A stretch of 18,707 nucleotides of DNA from Flemingiibacterium sp045649205 (GTDB lineage Bacteria > Bacillota > Clostridia > Oscillospirales > CAG-272), in assembly GCA_045649205.1 (NCBI GenBank), contig JAZRPJ010000026.1:1-18707 (forward strand). Direction: 5' to 3'. The position numbers and the translations under genes are program-made. Under the pieces are notes generated by a model. The model worked only from the letters and a program-made list of their open reading frames with translations. It made no database searches and was not told where the DNA came from. This document shows positions 6,623-13,498 of the stretch, in pieces. Numbering within the stretch: the stretch's first letter is position 1; each line of letters begins with the position of its first letter.

Positions 6623-7738
6623 ATGGCAAGCTTATCTTTAAAGCATATTTACAAGAAGTATCCCGGCGGCGTTACTGCCGTATCCGATTTCTGCCTTGAG
6701 ATCAAGGATAAGGAATTTATCATCTTCGTTGGTCCTTCCGGTTGCGGTAAGTCCACAACCCTTCGTATGATCGCAGGTCTTGAAGAAATCACCGAGGGTG
6801 AACTCTTCATCGGCGACAAGTTAGTTAACGACGTTGCTCCTAAGGACAGAGATATCGCGATGGTGTTCCAGAACTACGCGCTTTATCCTCACATGTCCGT
6901 GTTCGATAACATGGCATTCGGCCTTAAGCTCCGTAAGGTTCCCAAGGAAGAAATCAAGAGAAAAGTTGAAGAAGCAGCTCGTATTCTTGACATCACCCAC
7001 CTTCTTGACAGGAAGCCGAAGGCTCTCTCCGGCGGTCAGAAGCAGCGTGTTGCGCTCGGTCGTGCAATCGTCCGTGACCCGAAGGTCTTCCTTCTCGACG
7101 AACCGCTCTCCAACCTCGACGCAAAGCTCCGTGCTGCCATGAGAACCGAGCTTACCAAGCTCCACAAGAGACTCGGTACTACATTTATCTACGTAACTCA
7201 CGACCAGGTCGAGGCTATGACCATGGCGACCAGAATCGTAGTTATGAAGGACGGTCTTATCCAGCAGGTAGACTCTCCTCAGAACCTTTACGAATATCCT
7301 TGCAACATCTTCGTTGCAGGCTTTATCGGCACACCTCAGATGAACTTCATCGATGCAAAGCTTGCTAAGAAGCCCGACGGTATTTATATCGAATTCGCAG
7401 GCAACTCCATCAAGCTTCCTAATGAAAAGGCAAACAACGAGGCTCTTCAGGCTTACATCGGCAAGGAAGTTATCGCGGGTCTTCGTCCCGAGTGCATCCA
7501 CGATGAACCCATGTACCTCTCCAGCATGGCTGAGAGCGTAATCTCCTGCGACGTTGACGTTACCGAGCTTATGGGTAACGAAATCTTCCTTTACCTCTCT
7601 GCAGGCGAGGAACAGAACCTTACCGCTCGTGTATCCTCTCGCTCCAGTGCAAGAGCAGGCGACTCCATCAAGGTTGCTCTTGACATTTCCAGACTCCATA
7701 TCTTTGATAAGGACACCGAGCGCTGCATCGTTCACTAA
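6623..7738 (+). CDS. msmK: MsmK/UgpC-type carbohydrate ABC importer ATPase
   Basis: This 371-aa cytosolic ATPase powers carbohydrate (CUT1) importers; in Gram-positive bacteria one MsmK often serves several permeases. It has Walker A GPSGCGKST (37-45), the Q-loop VFQNYALYP (Gln83), the signature ALSGGQKQR (134-142), Walker B FLLDE (156-160), the H-loop His193 (THDQ), and a C-terminal TOBE regulatory domain from about residue 240. The ATG at 6623 follows AGGAGG; the frame is open upstream but without another ribosome site. Codon use is strongly biased (AAG, AAC, GAC, CTT/CTC), unlike its neighbours, which suggests high expression. No permease or binding-protein gene adjoins it, consistent with a shared ATPase. 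The palindrome-rich upstream region suggests regulation. UgpC or MalK-like naming is equally possible. Confidence 0.92.
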   Translation: MASLSLKHIYKKYPGGVTAVSDFCLEIKDKEFIIFVGPSGCGKSTTLRMIAGLEEITEGELFIGDKLVNDVAPKDRDIAMVFQNYALYPHMSVFDNMAFGLKLRKVPKEEIKRKVEEAARILDITHLLDRKPKALSGGQKQRVALGRAIVRDPKVFLLDEPLSNLDAKLRAAMRTELTKLHKRLGTTFIYVTHDQVEAMTMATRIVVMKDGLIQQVDSPQNLYEYPCNIFVAGFIGTPQMNFIDAKLAKKPDGIYIEFAGNSIKLPNEKANNEALQAYIGKEVIAGLRPECIHDEPMYLSSMAESVISCDVDVTELMGNEIFLYLSAGEEQNLTARVSSRSSARAGDSIKVALDISRLHIFDKDTERCIVH

Positions 7739-7753
7739 TACATAATTGAATTA

Positions 7754-7826
7754 AGAATGACCGCACAGTGTTTGATTGTGCGGTCATTCTACAAAAAGCA
7801 AAGGAGGTGCGAGAAGCCCCTCCTTT
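7754..7826. terminator. Double stem-loop between convergent msmK and ogg
   Basis: Two hairpins lie in tandem. The first is a perfect 14-bp stem (7754-7767 with 7777-7790, arms AGAATGACCGCACA) with a 9-nt loop. The second is AAAGGAGG (7800-7807) with CCTCCTTT (7819-7826). On the plus strand T-rich sequence follows the second stem. On the minus strand the second stem is followed by GCTTTTTG. It is likely a bidirectional terminator. Confidence 0.75.
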
Positions 7827-7830
7827 ATTT

Positions 7831-8742
7831 TCATTTGTTGCCATTGTACCGCTCGTAGTAGAATAGATACTGCTGTGCGACACCGGCATATTTCCCGAGT
7901 GCGGAAATGTCAAGGCCGTCGGGGTAATATTTTGCCAGCACACGCTTTATCCATACGTCTATGGGAAATGCCTCTGTCTTATTAAAGCCGAAAAGCATAG
8001 CGCAGGCGGCGACTTTGGGGCCGACACCCTTGACCGCGCAGAGAAGCTCCTCTGCACGGTGAGGGTCAGCTACGAAAATTTCGTCAAAATCAAGCTCACC
8101 GCTTGCCGCTTTGACTGCGGCGTCGTGTATGTACTTGGCGCGAAATCCGGTGCGCAGCGCGAATATTGCCGCTTCTCCCGCGTCGGCGAGAGCTTTCGCT
8201 GTTGGGAAAGCATGGTATACCTTACCGCCGTATTCAATCGGCTCACCGTATGCTTCACTCATAGCGGCGATAATTTTTTTGATTCTCGGGATATTGTTGT
8301 TCTGGGACACGATAAAGGAGCAAACAGTTTCCCATGGATCCTGACGGAGAATGCGAATGCCGTCGCCGTATTCCATTGCCTTTTCCATCACGGTATCTTT
8401 ACCGCCGGCGGCTGCTGTGAAATTTTCCTTGATGTCGGCGCGAAGGAGGGAATAATCCTCGTCAAGAGCCAGATAATGCTTCCATATATTATCAAAATCC
8501 TCGGCGATGGCGTTGTAAATTGTCATGGAATTGGGGGAATCTTGCCCGAATTTAATATATTTCCCGTGGGCGATTCCTTCAAATTCAACCCTATGTACAG
8601 GATTTTCGGTGGGATCGAAGCGAAAGCACTGACCGCAGTCGAATATTTGCTCTATCCTGAAGTTTGTCAGCCCGTCCACACGGATGATATCCTCGGAAAT
8701 CGGGGTGATTTTAAGCTGATTTTTTTCTAATTGTAAATTCAT
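7831..8742 (-). CDS. ogg: OGG1-type 8-oxoguanine DNA glycosylase/AP lyase
   Basis: This base-excision repair enzyme removes oxidised guanine and nicks the abasic site. It is 303 aa from the ATG at 8742, chosen because GGAG lies 9 nt upstream; a TTG at 8757 overlaps that ribosome site. The N-terminal OGG_N-like domain (about 1-110) is followed by ILRQDPWETVCSFIVSQNNN (about 131-150), closely like the OGG1 segment ending SSNNNI. The helix-hairpin-helix has GVGPKVAAC with the presumed Schiff-base Lys243 and FPIDVW with catalytic Asp262. Having both Lys and Asp marks a bifunctional enzyme rather than a monofunctional AlkA, which lacks that Lys. It is divergent from the gene at 8838, with overlapping promoters. 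Confidence 0.88.
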   Translation of the reverse strand: MNLQLEKNQLKITPISEDIIRVDGLTNFRIEQIFDCGQCFRFDPTENPVHRVEFEGIAHGKYIKFGQDSPNSMTIYNAIAEDFDNIWKHYLALDEDYSLLRADIKENFTAAAGGKDTVMEKAMEYGDGIRILRQDPWETVCSFIVSQNNNIPRIKKIIAAMSEAYGEPIEYGGKVYHAFPTAKALADAGEAAIFALRTGFRAKYIHDAAVKAASGELDFDEIFVADPHRAEELLCAVKGVGPKVAACAMLFGFNKTEAFPIDVWIKRVLAKYYPDGLDISALGKYAGVAQQYLFYYERYNGNK

Positions 8743-8775
8743 TTCATATTTCTCCAAAAAATTTCCGATAAACTA

Positions 8776-8804
8776 TTGCTTTATTTCAATTATAACAGTA
8801 TAAT
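8776..8804 (+). promoter_or_regulatory. Promoter for the DUF6062-like gene
   Basis: TTGCTT (8776-8781), a 17-nt spacer, then TATAAT (8799-8804). The -10 lies inside the spacer of the divergent ogg promoter. Confidence 0.75.
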
Positions 8805-8817
8805 ATTAATAAGTCAA
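8789..8817 (-). promoter_or_regulatory. Promoter for ogg
   Basis: On the minus strand TTGACT (8817-8812), a 17-nt spacer, then TATAAT (8794-8789). It interleaves with the plus-strand promoter at 8776-8804, so polymerase cannot fill both at once. Confidence 0.75.
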
Positions 8818-8837
8818 GTATTACATGGGAGAAGATT

Positions 8838-9548
8838 ATGGAAAAAATTTATACAATACCCGTCAACGAAGCCTTTGAAGCCTCCGAGGCTGATCATGCC
8901 TGCGGATGTCCCTTCTGTGCGCTGTACAACAAGCTTGAAGAAAATGAGCTTGACCTTATTCTCGGTGCGTCAATGATGGAGCCGGACGTGCGCATAAAGA
9001 CCAACGAGCTGGGCTTTTGCAAGACTCACTACGATATGATGTTTACAAGAAAAAATCGCCTTGGAATGGCACTTATGCTTGAAAGTCATCTCGATGAGCT
9101 TCGCCGTCAGACGGACAAGCACGGACTTGCCGCCATTGGCGCCGATCCAATGAAGCGTTTCGCAAAGCTCGAGGAAACCTGCTACGTCTGCTCGCGAATT
9201 GAATTTTCCTTTGACAAGATGATGGCAACTGCTGTACTTTTGTGGGAAAAGGATTCTGACTTCAGGCGCAAGCTGCGTGGACAGCCATACATATGCCTAC
9301 CGCACTACCGTATGTTCGCCGAATACGGCAAAAAGGGACTTCCAAAGAAGCTCTACTCCGATTTTTACAAGGAGCTTTCGGAGGTGGTCGGAAATTATTT
9401 CGATTCACTTCGTGAGGACGTGAGCTGGTTCTGTAAAAAGTTCGATTACCGCTATGATGCCGAGCCTTGGGGAAATGCCAAGGATGCAGTGGAGCGTGCA
9501 ATAAAATTTACCTCCGGTGATATGCACCGTGGTGACAGTGACAAATAG
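8838..9548 (+). CDS. Cys-rich DUF6062-like protein with two CxxC...CxxH modules
   Basis: This 236-aa soluble protein resembles clostridial proteins annotated DUF6062; that name is from memory of the CPFC motif and is not certain. Two matching metal-site modules are visible. The first has C24-P-F-C27 and C61-K-T-H64. The second has C115-Y-V-C118 and C153-L-P-H156. The gap between the halves is 34-35 residues in each, which points to an internal duplication and two probable zinc (or other metal) sites. There is no signal peptide or membrane helix. The ATG has GGGAGAA 6 nt upstream, its own promoter lies at 8776-8804, and a strong terminator follows (9588-9620). It is divergent from ogg. Function unknown. 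Confidence 0.7.
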   Translation: MEKIYTIPVNEAFEASEADHACGCPFCALYNKLEENELDLILGASMMEPDVRIKTNELGFCKTHYDMMFTRKNRLGMALMLESHLDELRRQTDKHGLAAIGADPMKRFAKLEETCYVCSRIEFSFDKMMATAVLLWEKDSDFRRKLRGQPYICLPHYRMFAEYGKKGLPKKLYSDFYKELSEVVGNYFDSLREDVSWFCKKFDYRYDAEPWGNAKDAVERAIKFTSGDMHRGDSDK

Positions 9549-9587
9549 TAACAAAAAGCCGCTCTTGGTGTACCTGCGATAAAGCAG

Positions 9588-9620
9588 AAAAAGCATCATC
9601 TATGTAGATGGTGCTTTTTT
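9588..9620 (+). terminator. Strong Rho-independent terminator
   Basis: AAAAAGCATCATCTA pairs with TAGATGGTGCTTTTT through one G-T wobble, ending in six T. It closes the gene at 8838-9548. Confidence 0.85.
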
Positions 9621-9655
9621 CAACCGTGAGTTGAGTAAGGTCGTTTAGGCGGTTA

Positions 9656-9684
9656 TTGAACAAATAGACATCCTGTGGTATAAT
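9656..9684 (+). promoter_or_regulatory. Promoter for the XRE regulator
   Basis: TTGAAC (9656-9661), a 17-nt spacer ending TGG (extended -10), then a perfect TATAAT (9679-9684). Confidence 0.8.
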
Positions 9685-9730
9685 TACATCACAAGATAGG
9701 CGCCGTCTTGATTATTTGGAGGTGTACAAC

Positions 9731-10510
9731 ATGAATATTGGAAATAAAATTAAAGAATTACGAAAGCAAAGAGGGATTACACAGGAACAACTCGCTAACA
9801 GCATAGGAATTTCTTTTCAAGCCGTAAGCAAATGGGAAAATGGTATTGCTTTGCCCGATATTACACTCGCTCCCATATTGGCGAGCTATTTGGGTGTTTC
9901 AATGGATGAATTGTTTGAATTCAATCTGAAAGAAATTGAGTCTGCCATCGACTCCATTGTAAATGAGGCATACAAATTCAGAGAGTCAGATCCACCGAAA
10001 AGCAGATATATTCTTGAAGAAGGTCTGAAAAAATATCCCGATAACGAGGTTTTGCTCAACAATCTTTTGTATGTATTGAATTACACAAAAGATCCGGACG
10101 AGACAATTTCAATAGCAAGTTCCTTGATTGAGAAAACAAATCAAGCTGATATTAAGTACGATGCATTAAGATTTCTTGCGTATGCATATAAGGTTAAAGG
10201 CGATTTGAAAAGTGCAGAAGCGGCTATTGAGCAAATACCGGAGATTTATTTTACTAAGCTTACAGAAATGGCATACCTCTTGGAAGGCAAACCTAAATAC
10301 GAAGCAGCAGAAAAGCAAAAATGGATCTCCTTTGAAAATCTTATTCAAATGATGGAAAAGCTTGCAGAATATTATGAGTCGCAAGGAATGAAAGCGGAAG
10401 CTATCAAAGAACGCGAGAAAGCATTAAAATTTATTGATCTCGTTGAAAACAGCGCATTTGATGTTTACGTTAGTTTTTTTAATAATAAAATTAAAAATAA
10501 TTTAGAATAA
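9731..10510 (+). CDS. XRE-family transcriptional regulator with TPR-like C-terminus
   Basis: This 259-aa DNA-binding regulator has a Cro/CI-type helix-turn-helix at residues 1-62 (KIKELRKQRGITQEQLANSI, then FQAVSKWENGIALPDI) and a helical C-terminus of about 190 residues with TPR-like pairs (SRYILEEGLKKYPDNEVLLN; GDLKSAEAAIEQ; KAEAIKEREKAL). Such two-part proteins sense a peptide or small ligand through the TPR part. The ATG at 9731 follows GGAGGTG; the open frame upstream is the ribosome site itself. Codon use is more A/T-rich than in neighbouring genes (AAA, GAA, ATT) and two repeat elements follow, so recent acquisition is plausible. No obvious target gene adjoins it, so it may act elsewhere or on itself. 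Confidence 0.85.
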   Translation: MNIGNKIKELRKQRGITQEQLANSIGISFQAVSKWENGIALPDITLAPILASYLGVSMDELFEFNLKEIESAIDSIVNEAYKFRESDPPKSRYILEEGLKKYPDNEVLLNNLLYVLNYTKDPDETISIASSLIEKTNQADIKYDALRFLAYAYKVKGDLKSAEAAIEQIPEIYFTKLTEMAYLLEGKPKYEAAEKQKWISFENLIQMMEKLAEYYESQGMKAEAIKEREKALKFIDLVENSAFDVYVSFFNNKIKNNLE

Positions 10511-10625
10511 CACTGTAACGTGTGGAGTTGCTTTTGTGTCCGCAAAAGCAGTGCTTCGTAAGTCTTAATTAAGGACTACAACAAAATTATATCTATTTTG
10601 CTATGTAAAAAATCCGCACAAGCTC

Positions 10626-10749
10626 AAGGCTCCCTTGTGTAAAGGGAGCTCCGCCGTAGGCGGTGAGGGATTGTTTCGTGCTAAAAACTAACTTTTACAA
10701 TCCCTCCGTCTTGCTTCGCAATCCACCTCCCTTTACACAAGGGAGGCTT
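10626..10749. repeat. Cloverleaf-like structured intergenic repeat, copy 2
   Basis: Outer arms of 25 nt (10626-10650 and 10725-10749) pair with two mismatches; their core is TCCCTTGTGTAAAGGGAG. Inside are H1 CCGCC-gta-GGCGG (10651-10663), H2 GAGGGATTGT with ACAATCCCTC (10665-10674, 10697-10706) and H3 TTGC-ttc-GCAA (10711-10721). It encodes no protein. Same architecture and orientation as copy 3, 144 bp downstream. Confidence 0.9.
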
Positions 10750-10793
10750 TTTCTACCTCCCGGAAGGTAATCGCATAGGCTTTTGATATGCCA

Positions 10794-10826
10794 ATGTCAA
10801 AAGTGCCTTTGCGTTACTTTTGACAT
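10794..10826. repeat. Perfect 11-bp inverted repeat
   Basis: ATGTCAAAAGT (10794-10804) and ACTTTTGACAT (10816-10826) around an 11-nt loop, with no T-tract. It lies between the two structured repeats and could be an operator or a recombination-type site. Confidence 0.6.
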
Positions 10827-10893
10827 AGAATGGATGTCTTTAATTAAGTCAGTGGTTGTCAAGAAAATTGACACGGCATAGATGAGCATAAAA

Positions 10894-11020
10894 AAGGCTC
10901 CCTTGTGTAAAGGAAGCTGACGCCGAAGGCGGCTGAGGGATTGTTTTGAGTGCAAATCTAACATTTTACAATCCCTCCGTCACGGCAAGCCGTGCCACCT
11001 CCCTTTACACAAGGGAGGCC
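10894..11020. repeat. Cloverleaf-like structured intergenic repeat, copy 3
   Basis: Outer arms (10894-10918 and 10997-11020) pair with about three mismatches and share the CCCTTGTGTAAAGG core with copy 2. H1 is CGCC-gaa-GGCG (10921-10931). H2 is GAGGGATTGT/ACAATCCCTC (10935-10944, 10968-10977), as in copy 2 but with a different inner loop. H3 is CACGGC-aa-GCCGTG (10981-10994), as in copy 1. Confidence 0.9.
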
Positions 11021-11082
11021 CATTACCGCCTGACAGTACACCAAAAGATCTAACACACTATACTTTGCAGGCAAGGCATGTG

Positions 11083-11125
11083 AAAAGGAGTACGAACAAA
11101 ATTGATCGTACCCCTTTTGTTTTTT
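11083..11125 (+). terminator. Terminator with no adjacent gene
   Basis: AAAAGGAGTACGA pairs with TCGTACCCCTTTT (one A-C mismatch) and is followed by GTTTTTT. The nearest upstream plus-strand gene ends at 10510, with two repeat copies in between. Confidence 0.75.
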
Positions 11126-11284
11126 CGGTAGGTCAAACCTGCTTTATGGAAGGTACCCCTTGTGAGCGGCATTTATTTTAATAAACTTGGAGAAATATTA
11201 AAAAAATCGTTATGTATTCCTTGGTTTGAAAGTCGAACTGTGTAGGAAACCATGTGCAAGATTCACAAAAAGAGTAAAAGTTGC

Positions 11285-11313
11285 TTGATTTTATGCGGAA
11301 AATGAGGTATAAT
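11285..11313 (+). promoter_or_regulatory. Promoter for the M23 peptidase
   Basis: TTGATT (11285-11290), a 17-nt spacer, then TATAAT (11308-11313). The transcript would start near 11320, about 60 nt before the ATG. Confidence 0.75.
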
Positions 11314-11379
11314 ATAGTAGTATGCGCAAAAGGACAGTTGCCTTGTGCGTACTCCCTTAACTCAAGAACGGAGAATTTT

Positions 11380-12768
11380 ATGCATAATTTGAAAAGTTGT
11401 TTTCGCTCGGCAGGCGGCTTTGTAAAAAGTCAACTGTTGGCGATACTTGCAACTCTTGCTTTGATAATAACTGCAGCTTACATAGGCTTTGTATGTTCAT
11501 CGGACATTGCGGTAAAAGTTGCTGTCAATGGGCAGCCCCACGGATATATAGACAGTGTGAGCACGGTGATAAATGCTGCCGCCGAGGTGGATCGCAAAAT
11601 CTACAGTGCAGCAGGCGAGGGTTACACAGCGGACAATGTAGTCACCTATAGCTTTGATATGACCAATAGTACCAAATACCTCACCGAGGACGCCTTGGGA
11701 GAAATACTTTGGTCCTATTTGGAGGACGATTTCTGTGAAGCGTATATGCTTTACGTTGACGGCGTTCATGCCGCCGCAAACGAGAGCGGCTATGAGCTTT
11801 TGAGTATTCTTGGTGCAATTGAGGAAGAACTTGTGGAATCGGCACCGAAGGGGCTTAGCCAGGTGAAGTTTTCGAACAGACTTAAGATCGAAAAACAGCT
11901 CTGCACCAAATCCTCACTTAAAAGCCTTGACGAAATCAATATTCTTCTGAATCCCCTTGCTGAAGAACAGAGGGCAGAGCTTGCCGCTACCTATGCGGCA
12001 CAGAATAACAAAATTCAGAATGTTAAAATCGGCGCATTCGACGCGGCTGTGCCTGCAGTGGGTGACGGACTCGGGACTGTTGATCTTATTGCTTCGGAAA
12101 ACAGCCCTCTGACACTTAATTACAGCTTTGTAAATACACAGGTGGTAAATGAGATCATATTCTTTGACACTGTTTACACCGAGGATGCATCTCTGTATGA
12201 AGGTACGGAAATCGTAACTGCAGAGGGCTCCAACGGAAGAAAGATCGTTGAATATGAAGTTCTGTATGATGAGAGCGGTGATGTTATATCCCGTAATGTT
12301 ATATCGGAAACGATCCTTGTACCTGCAGTTCCCAAAGAGGTGACGGTAGGAACTCGCGTGAAGCCTGCCGCTGTACCTACGGGCACGTTTATCTGGCCTT
12401 GTGAGGCACCCAAAGGTGTTTCTTCCTATTACGGATGGCGTGACCTCAACGGAAGACCGGACTTCCATCTCGGAATTGATATGCCCGATAATGTGGGATC
12501 ACCCATATGGGCTGCTGACGGTGGGGAGGTCGTTTGGGTTGGCTGTACGCCATCTTACGGCAACAGCATCAGAATCCAGCACGGCGATAAGGTTACGGTA
12601 TACGCTCATCTTGACACAATGTCAGTTAATATAGGCGATAAGGTATTCCAGGGGCAGGAGATTGGAACCATGGGCAACACCGGCGTTGCTTACGGAACCC
12701 ATCTTCACTTTGAAATACGCATAAACGGCAGTACGGTGAATCCGATAAAATATCTGCCTGAACGATAA
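11380..12768 (+). CDS. M23-family cell-wall endopeptidase with G5 domain
   Basis: This exported or membrane-anchored peptidoglycan hydrolase is 462 aa from the ATG at 11380 (CGGAG upstream). The frame is open back to 11281, but that part covers the promoter and lacks a ribosome site. One hydrophobic helix lies at about 18-40. A long extracellular region (45-250) is followed by a G5-like domain ending PKEVTVGTRVKP, and then the LytM/peptidase M23 domain. The zinc ligands and catalytic residues are intact: His363 and Asp367 in HLGID, His410 in AHL, and His443 in HLHFE. Active M23 enzymes cleave peptide cross-links or stems. The G5 domain probably binds the glycan. The architecture is common in Clostridia, in division and sporulation among other roles. 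Terminator at 12777-12819. Confidence 0.9.
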   Translation: MHNLKSCFRSAGGFVKSQLLAILATLALIITAAYIGFVCSSDIAVKVAVNGQPHGYIDSVSTVINAAAEVDRKIYSAAGEGYTADNVVTYSFDMTNSTKYLTEDALGEILWSYLEDDFCEAYMLYVDGVHAAANESGYELLSILGAIEEELVESAPKGLSQVKFSNRLKIEKQLCTKSSLKSLDEINILLNPLAEEQRAELAATYAAQNNKIQNVKIGAFDAAVPAVGDGLGTVDLIASENSPLTLNYSFVNTQVVNEIIFFDTVYTEDASLYEGTEIVTAEGSNGRKIVEYEVLYDESGDVISRNVISETILVPAVPKEVTVGTRVKPAAVPTGTFIWPCEAPKGVSSYYGWRDLNGRPDFHLGIDMPDNVGSPIWAADGGEVVWVGCTPSYGNSIRIQHGDKVTVYAHLDTMSVNIGDKVFQGQEIGTMGNTGVAYGTHLHFEIRINGSTVNPIKYLPER

Positions 12769-12776
12769 TAATTTGC

Positions 12777-12819
12777 GGGAGAAGCACCTGACACGGTTGG
12801 GTTGCTTCTCCCGGTTTTT
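12777..12819 (+). terminator. Terminator of the M23 gene
   Basis: GGGAGAAGCA (12777-12786) and TGCTTCTCCC (12803-12812) form a perfect 10-bp stem followed by GGTTTTT. Confidence 0.85.
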
Positions 12820-12823
12820 AACG

Positions 12824-12857
12824 AAAAAATGGATAAGTCTTAGATGACTTACCCATT
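12824..12857 (-). terminator. Terminator of spoVG
   Basis: On the minus strand a 12-bp stem (12857-12846 with 12839-12828, one wobble) has a 6-nt loop and ends in TTTTTT. It sits only a few bases from the facing terminator at 12777-12819. Confidence 0.8.
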
Positions 12858-12878
12858 GATTTTTGGTTACGGCAAGGA

Positions 12879-13193
12879 TTATTCAGCTTCACCTGCAGCG
12901 GCTTCTTCTGTGGTTTCACTTGCCATAGCCGCAGCGGCAGCAAGCTCGGAGTTGTACGCATCAATAACTGCATCTTCAAGAGTCGCTCTGAAAGCGGCAT
13001 TGATGGGGTGAACGATGTCACGGTAAGTATTATCGGGATTCTTTCTGCTGGGCATTACGATGAAAAACTTATCTCTTGCGTTGATAACCTTGATGTCGTG
13101 CACTGCGAGCTGACCGTCAAAGGTTACGGAAACAATAGCCTTCATGGGACCTTCTTCAAAAAACTTACGAACTTTAATATCTGTGATAACCAT
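12879..13193 (-). CDS. spoVG: SpoVG, RNA-binding regulator of sporulation and division
   Basis: This 104-aa SpoVG protein starts MVITDIKVRKF and contains MKAIVSVTFDGQLAVHDIKV, MPSRKNPDNTYRDIVHPIN and a short C-terminal tail. SpoVG is a small dimeric nucleic-acid-binding protein acting in sporulation septation and in virulence or cell-wall control in Firmicutes. The ATG at 13193 is preceded by GGAGGAG. The frame stays open upstream (to 13307) with a basic sequence, but the promoter and missing ribosome sites argue that this is untranslated leader. The tail (ELAAAAAMASETTEEAAAGEAE) is Ala/Glu-rich, as is common and variable in the family. Divergent from murC. Confidence 0.95.
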   Translation of the reverse strand: MVITDIKVRKFFEEGPMKAIVSVTFDGQLAVHDIKVINARDKFFIVMPSRKNPDNTYRDIVHPINAAFRATLEDAVIDAYNSELAAAAAMASETTEEAAAGEAE

Positions 13194-13295
13194 TTTTCTC
13201 CTCCGTTTTTTGCCCTTGGCAAGTAAACCTCGCACTATGTTGTTGGGCTTATATTTGTCGTTTGCCTTGCAGAGCCGTGTTTGACTCATGTAATT

Positions 13296-13326
13296 ATTAT
13301 ACAACAAAAATATGAAAATTATGCAA
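13296..13326 (-). promoter_or_regulatory. Promoter candidate for spoVG
   Basis: On the minus strand TTGCAT (13326-13321) and TATAAT (13301-13296) are separated by 19 nt, longer than ideal. The start site would fall near 13289. A sigma-H type promoter, as in Bacillus, was not recognised. Confidence 0.5.
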
Positions 13327-13458
13327 GGATTTTTTGAAATTTATACGGCGGTAAAGCAATATTTTTATGAAGGTTATTTATATCTTCTGTGAATTTAAAA
13401 GAAAAAATTAATTTTTCTGCAATATTACCTGAAAAGACTTTTATTTTTTTATCTCATA

Positions 13459-13467
13459 TGGTATAAT
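13459..13467 (+). promoter_or_regulatory. murC: Extended -10 promoter for murC
   Basis: TGGTATAAT is a full extended -10 (TGnTATAAT); no clear -35 is seen in the T-rich sequence upstream. GGAGAG lies before the ATG at 13499. Confidence 0.65.
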
Positions 13468-13498
13468 ATAGTAAATAAACAAGTTTCGGAGAGATTTC

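Larger units (their letters stand above)
10511..11279. other. Gene-poor intergenic stretch
   Basis: No supported gene lies here. It holds a small hairpin TGCTTTTG/CAAAAGCA (10529-10550), two structured repeats (10626-10749, 10894-11020), a perfect 11-bp inverted repeat (10794-10826), and a terminator with no adjacent gene (11083-11125). From about 11126 to 11280 I see nothing recognisable. Confidence 0.7.
13194..13498. other. Divergent spoVG/murC intergenic region with spoVG leader
   Basis: No gene lies here. On the minus side it holds the spoVG promoter and a leader of about 95 nt with a small hairpin TTGCC-aag-GGCAA (13222-13210) just before the GGAGGAG. On the plus side it holds the murC promoter. 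The middle is very A/T-rich. Confidence 0.7.

Noticed and set aside
6821..7735. A 304-codon minus-strand frame opposite msmK
   Set aside because: It is a shadow of the strongly codon-biased ABC ATPase; there is no promoter, ribosome site or recognisable domain.
8059..8730. A 223-codon plus-strand frame opposite ogg
   Set aside because: It is antisense to a gene with intact catalytic motifs and has no translation signals.
12879..13307. SpoVG starting at 13307 or 13289
   Set aside because: Those starts lack a ribosome site and overlap the likely promoter; MVITDIKVRK at 13193 with GGAGGAG matches the family start.
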